Assembly (NCBI RefSeq): GCF_000711695.1
Contig: NW_013546854.1
Coordinates: forward strand, 1-24,544
Length of the DNA stretch: 24,544 nucleotides
Reading direction: 5' to 3'
Source: Tilletiaria anomala UBC 951
Lineage: Eukaryota; Basidiomycota; Exobasidiomycetes; Georgefischeriales; Tilletiariaceae
Shown here one piece after another: positions 20,396 to 24,544 of the stretch; positions within the stretch are counted from its first letter, which is position 1, and every line of letters begins with the position of its first letter. Both the position numbers and the translations under genes were made by a program. The notes below the pieces were generated by a model. That model saw only the letters and a list, made by a program, of their open reading frames with translations. It had not been told where the DNA came from and searched no databases.

Positions 20396-21926
20396 GGTTG
20401 CATTTTCCCCCACGGCGTGGAAAGCATTTCATCGTTTTAGAGAAATGCCCAGGCAGGAGACAGGAGCTCTTCGAAACAAAAGGATTCTCCACATGCTACA
20501 ACATATACGGGCCTGGCCAAGGAAACGCTCATGAACTGGCATCGAGGAGGTCGAGGAGCGCTTTGTTTGTATTACTCTGCCCGCCACCAGAGTGTGAGAG
20601 GCGCGTGGTATAGCATGGCATTGTGCATGAGAAGAAATGTACTTTCACATCATTCTTTCCGCACGACCCCGACTGCTGTCGCCTCGGGTTGTCCCTGGCT
20701 GGTGTGACGTTCAGGCACCGCGGTGCAACCCACAGCAACTTCTCAGCGAAGCTGGACGGCGGATGCCAGCGCAGTCTTAACTAGTGGTAGTCTGTCGACG
20801 CAAGTGGCCGATATGTATTCGATAGTCTCACTCTCAAAAACGCGAGATTGCGAACCCTCCGCGTCGACGAAAACGCGGATGCGCTCAGCGATTCGCCGTG
20901 AGGCTGCGATGCATGTATGCATCTGCCAACGAACAAGCCGAAGTTGTGCACCCGACCGCGAAGCCGTCCCCGTGCCACCTTGCACGCTCGTACAAGTCTA
21001 TCCTCCCTCTCTGCATTCCCCGGCTGGTCACCAGCTGGTGCCCTATGTTCTTGTGTCATGCGGTAGTCGTGCGTGACAGTGTGTCGGACAATCCACAGCA
21101 CTGCATGCAGATTCTAGTATCCAGGTCGTGTTTTGAGTGCGACACACACAAGACATGCTTCGGAGGCACCGGTGCTTTTGTGCAGTACAGCAGTGTAGAG
21201 CCAGGCGGCGCTAACCCTCACCGTTGAGTACAAAGTGAGTGACACCGGTCAGGCTGGGGACAGTGACTTTTGTGCGTGTGTGTTACATGTGCTGGTGAGA
21301 CAAGGCTGACGCCTACACTTGTGCCGCAGTGCATGAGACGCACACCCCCTCCATTGTTCCCAATAGCTTCTCAGAGACTCAACTCTGCAACAAAGCCATC
21401 CTCATGCTTTCGACATGCTTCAATCCCACTCCCCCGCTGCCTCTTCAATACATACATGCACCTACTACCTGGACATCTTTCTCCGTGTTGCCTTGAAGGC
21501 CAACTTCCCCCTCCACCCGACCAGACCCAAATCGACAGACGACGCCTTTTCAATCGTCGTGACGCAAGCATCCTTTTCATACTGCTGCTGCTGGACGGCG
21601 CCTTCTCTCTCTCATCACCACTTTGACTCACGTTAACGTGGCTTCAGACCAGCTCTCCCCAGCGGCACCAGTCAGGACAGCTGTCGGCGCTGAGCACTTA
21701 CAGCACAAGAAACACACTTAGGGAGGCCCTGCCGGACAGTAGCACCCAGCGTGCTTGGATTGCGGTCGAGTGAGCCACTCCAGACACAGCCCTCCCCATC
21801 TACCAGTGGTCTGCAACAGAACAGCGAGCGCTGAGCGCTCGCCACTCGTGCTTTTCCATCTCACACATACTTTTGATCCAGTAAGCACACACACTCTGAA
21901 ACGGCACCGACGCAGCTTCATCAACC
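20396..21926. other. Intergenic; pyrimidine-rich upstream region of the membrane-protein gene
   Basis: Apart from the minus-strand island at 20743-20985, nothing is supported until about 21400. From there to 21900 the plus strand is rich in C and T tracts (for example CTTTCTCCGTGTTGCCTTG, and CTCCCC near 21655), as expected for the promoter and 5' leader of the gene starting at 21927. No TATA box is placed convincingly. Confidence 0.45.
20743..20985 (-). other. Coding-like island on minus strand, unassigned
   Basis: The leftward frame ending at a stop at 20743 includes RRIAERIRVFVDAEGSQSRV and then ETIEYISATCVDRLPLVKTA, with codon choice like the neighbouring genes. The coding-like part spans about 20743-20910; upstream of it a GCATCGCAG sequence could be an acceptor, but no preceding exon is evident. 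It may be the C-terminal exon of an unknown or dead gene. I know of no family for it. Confidence 0.25.
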
Positions 21927-24048
21927 ATGTCGCACGGACAATCGCGTCGCTGCTTCAGGCTTCCATGGCTCCTCGCGCTCGCCCCGCTGGCCGCGCTGGC
22001 ACCCAACCCCGTCAGCGCATTCAACATCACCCTCGAGACATTCTCCTGCTCAGCCATGTCCTGGACTCTCGAAGTAACCCAATTCGAGAAGACCAACGCA
22101 GCCTCGGTCGGCTTCTTCGTCAGCCGGGCAGGCGATGGTCTTCTCTACTACAAAGAGACGCCCCTCAGACAGTTGAATTGGGACGCGACCGGCTTGACAA
22201 CGTCAGTGGTTTCGACATTTGGCAACAGCCTTACCGGAATCGTCTCGAAGTCAAAGCCTATCGGTGTAAGTACCAGAGAGGGGAGAAGTTGACATTGTCT
22301 CGACGGACACGACCTGACGTTTGGCACCGCATGGCGCTTCGCAGGCCTTCCTCGTCCCTTATGCCAACTCGGTACAGGCGACTCCTGACAATCTCTACTT
22401 CCTCGACGACCCATCCAACTCGACCTCTTACGCGCGCTACTATCAGGACCAGATAGTCAATTGTCCCAACGGGGCGACGGCGACTAGTGCAAGCTCAAGC
22501 TCGAGCACGACGCAGTCCTCAACAAGTAGCAGCACCACCACTCCCGCATCTCCCACTGTGGCGCAGACAAGCGCAAGCAGCACATCGCCGGCGCAGACGA
22601 CCAGCACCCTCTTTGGCAGTGGCAACGCGACTGCGGCCGCGAGCGCAGGGCAGCAGAAGAGCAGTTCCGGCACAAACGTCGGCGCCGTCGCCGGCGCCAT
22701 CGCAAGCAGCATCGCAGCCACAGCCATTGCTGCCATCGCGGTATTTCTGCTGTGCCGCCGCAAGCGCCGCGCCAACTCCTTTGTCGCGGGTGCCGGCGGC
22801 GGCGCGGCGTGGGGCAAGGACGACGACCACCGCCTCCGGCAGGAGGTCGACGGCTGGCGCGATCCCGGCAGCGGAGTGCTCGGCGGCAGCTTTGCCGTAT
22901 CCGCCCGGATGCCCGACGTCGCTAGCCGGCCCATGTCCGTTCCTGTTGGTGCAGGCGCAGAGGATGCGTACATTGGCGCAGCGGCGGCCGCACAGCATCC
23001 CTCTGGGTATCCCCACTCGGCATCGTCCCTGCCATCTATGCTGTACGACATGCGGCACCTAACTGCACAGGCGCAGTCGCCATCACAGTCGTTGGCGTCG
23101 TACCCAGTCAACATGAACGTGTCGCCACCCGGCTTCCCGTACGCAGGGCCAGTGCCGTATCAGCCGGGGATGATGCACCAGCCGCAGCAACAGCAGCTGC
23201 AAGCGGACCCATTCGCCACACCCCACGTACAAATCGACATGCCTCACGCGCCCGCGTTCGGCACAGCGTTGCAACAGGAGCGGCCCTTTAGTGAGAAGGA
23301 AGGGTATAACGTCGCCTCGGCGGACTTTGACACCAACTTTAACGTCCCGCACGACGACCCGGCGCCGCCTTACCGCAGCGCGAGCATGCGCAGCGTCGCA
23401 TCTGCGATGAGAGGCGCTGCTGGTACTGCCACCGCCGCTGCTGGCGCTGGCGCATCTGCCGGGCAGAGCACCCGAGGGGCGTACCCTCCACGCGTCCGCG
23501 CGGCGTCTGCCTGCAGGTCCGGCGGCCGCAGCGGCCGCGCGCAGGGAAGCGGATTCGACAATGGCACCGGCCTGACTTCGCCGTTCCCGGGTGGGCAGCA
23601 AGCGGCGCGGCGCGCGAGCGGCGATGGCTCGCGCCCTAGCTCCGCGTCCGGCCCCGGCGCCGGGAACATGCGCATGCGCAAGGACAGCAACACGTCGCTC
23701 CACTCGAACGCGAGCGAACGCTCGTATAGCGTCATGCGCAAGCCTGTTCCGCGCATCACGAGCGACGAGCTGAACGAACTGGAGCAGTCTGCTGCTGCTG
23801 CCAGCGGCACGGCCGGTGCGCCGCGCCTAGGCAGCGGCTTGGACCTGAGTCCCGGCCTCGAGACTGTGCTGCGCCTCGGCACCTTTGCGAACTCGGTGCC
23901 TGCAACCGAGCAGGGACAGCAATCACAGTCACAGCCGCACAGCAGGGCCCTACCTGTGCCGTCTAAATCACCCAGTGCGAGCCAGCGGTCTTCCTTGCCC
24001 GGTGCAACCCCTGGACGCCTCGAAGGTGCGTGCGGCGGGCTGATTTGA
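21927..24048 (+). CDS. Type I single-pass membrane protein with Ser/Thr-rich stalk
   Basis: Not assigned to a named family. Exons 21927-22265 and 22345-24048 (intron 79 nt, phase 0, GTAAGT donor, GACCTGAC branch-like site); 680 residues. The signal peptide is residues 1-31 (LPWLLALAPLAALA, cleavage after NPVSA). The ectodomain (32-160) holds cysteines in FSCSAMSW and VNCPNG and N-glycosylation sites (FNIT, NST, NAT). A Ser/Thr stalk (about 160-224) leads to a membrane helix at about 225-250 (VGAVAGAIASSIAATAIAAI then AVFLLC) with the stop-transfer sequence RRKRR. The 430-residue cytosolic tail is rich in Ala/Ser/Gly/Gln/Pro. This layout (secreted head, glycosylated stalk, SKG6/AXL2-like membrane helix, disordered tail) recalls fungal cell-wall or polarity sensors, which is inference. 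The stop at 24048 follows a good donor (GAAG|GTGCGT at 24026), so the true C-terminus may come from a later exon ending at 24467. Confidence 0.82.
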
Positions 24049-24544
24049 ATGGATCGCCGCAGCATTGCGTTCATCCCACCACCTGCTGGTCGGGTGGCAG
24101 TGTCTGCAGGCAGTGCCGGCGGGTCTCGCCGCATCCTGCAGCCAATTCAAGAAGACATTTTGGTTGTTTTGTGGTTGCCGCATCTCGGATGGAAACAATG
24201 CCCGGCGCACGGCCATCCTCGTCGCCGCGTCCCCACGGCCCTTTCGGTGTCTCGCACGCCTTGCTTCCACCACCCTCTTTCCGATCTAGGCTTTCATTCG
24301 ATTCTCCAGCTACCTTGTCTCCTTCGACCGCGCATGTTGGGCCCGCCAGCTCGCACTCCAGCGAGCGGTGCAATGGCCCTGCTTCGGCTTCGTGGGGACA
24401 AGTGGCACATCATTTGGGCTTTCCATTTCCTCGTCATCCACTCCCAATACTTCCTTTTGTTTACTGAATCGCCATGGGCTTGCGCGACGCTGTATTGTAT
24501 ATCTACTTTCCCTTCATTCGCCGCCGTGTTCAGAAGGCATGCCG
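24049..24544. other. Downstream region: possible last exon or next promoter
   Basis: Two readings compete. If an intron runs 24026-24141 (GTGCGT to CCTGCAG), the membrane-protein gene continues in frame through a Ser/Pro-rich stretch (METMPGARPSSSPRPHGPFG) to a stop at 24465-24467. Otherwise this is 3' region plus a C/T-rich promoter for a gene starting at the ATG at 24474 (GCCATGG; MGLRDAVLYIYFPFIRRRVQ, open to the window end). I cannot decide between these. Confidence 0.3.

Noticed and set aside
22443-24134. Long minus-strand open frames (223, 206 and 254 codons)
   Set aside because: All are antisense to the Ala/Ser/Gln-rich tail of the membrane protein; composition reflects the complementary codons.
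1-24544. tRNA, rRNA, CRISPR, insertion sequence, LTR or other mobile element
   Set aside because: Scanning by eye for T-loop GGTTCRA signatures, regular spaced repeats, long terminal repeats and transposase or reverse-transcriptase motifs gave nothing convincing; only isolated GGTTCGA matches inside genes or relics.

Overview
The window looks like nuclear DNA of a filamentous or yeast-like fungus, most likely a basidiomycete, possibly of the smut lineage (Ustilaginomycotina). The evidence is GC-rich coding sequence, frequent short introns (about 50-120 nt) with GTRNGY donors and CTRAY-type branch sites, long Ser/Gly/Pro/Gln-rich tails on signalling proteins, and pyrimidine-rich stretches before start codons. 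The lineage call is inference; no rRNA or marker gene is present. I found no tRNA, rRNA, CRISPR array or intact mobile element.

Layout. 1-1180 (-): 5' part of CDC45, a replicative helicase subunit, running off the left edge, with a 14-bp MCB-like palindrome 400 bp upstream of its start. 1889-2460 (-): a coding-like relic of unknown function. 4005-7955 (+): a Rho-type GEF (DH-PH) with a long disordered region and a C-terminal PH/RanBD-like domain. 9042-9954 (+): a small RPEL-repeat protein. 10109-11438 (-): RER2-type dehydrodolichyl diphosphate synthase, convergent with the RPEL gene (154 bp between stop codons). 12190-14237 (+): a heavily decayed major-facilitator transporter of the allantoate-permease (ACS) type. 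14355-18361 (-): a 1188-residue SH3 + TBC Rab-GAP in six exons. 18362-21926: about 3.5 kb without a recognisable gene but with two coding-like islands. 21927-24048 (+): a type I membrane protein with signal peptide, Ser/Thr-rich stalk, one membrane span and a long low-complexity cytosolic tail; its true C-terminus may lie further right.

The genes do not form a cluster or pathway. Two (RhoGEF, SH3-TBC) are small-GTPase regulators of polarity and traffic, the RPEL protein is a possible actin partner, and RER2 and CDC45 are housekeeping. All exon structures were worked out by hand from splice signals and reading-frame continuity; every junction listed keeps frame. The most notable content is the number of gene relics in the intergenic spaces, the domain combinations of the two GTPase regulators, and several ambiguous gene ends.
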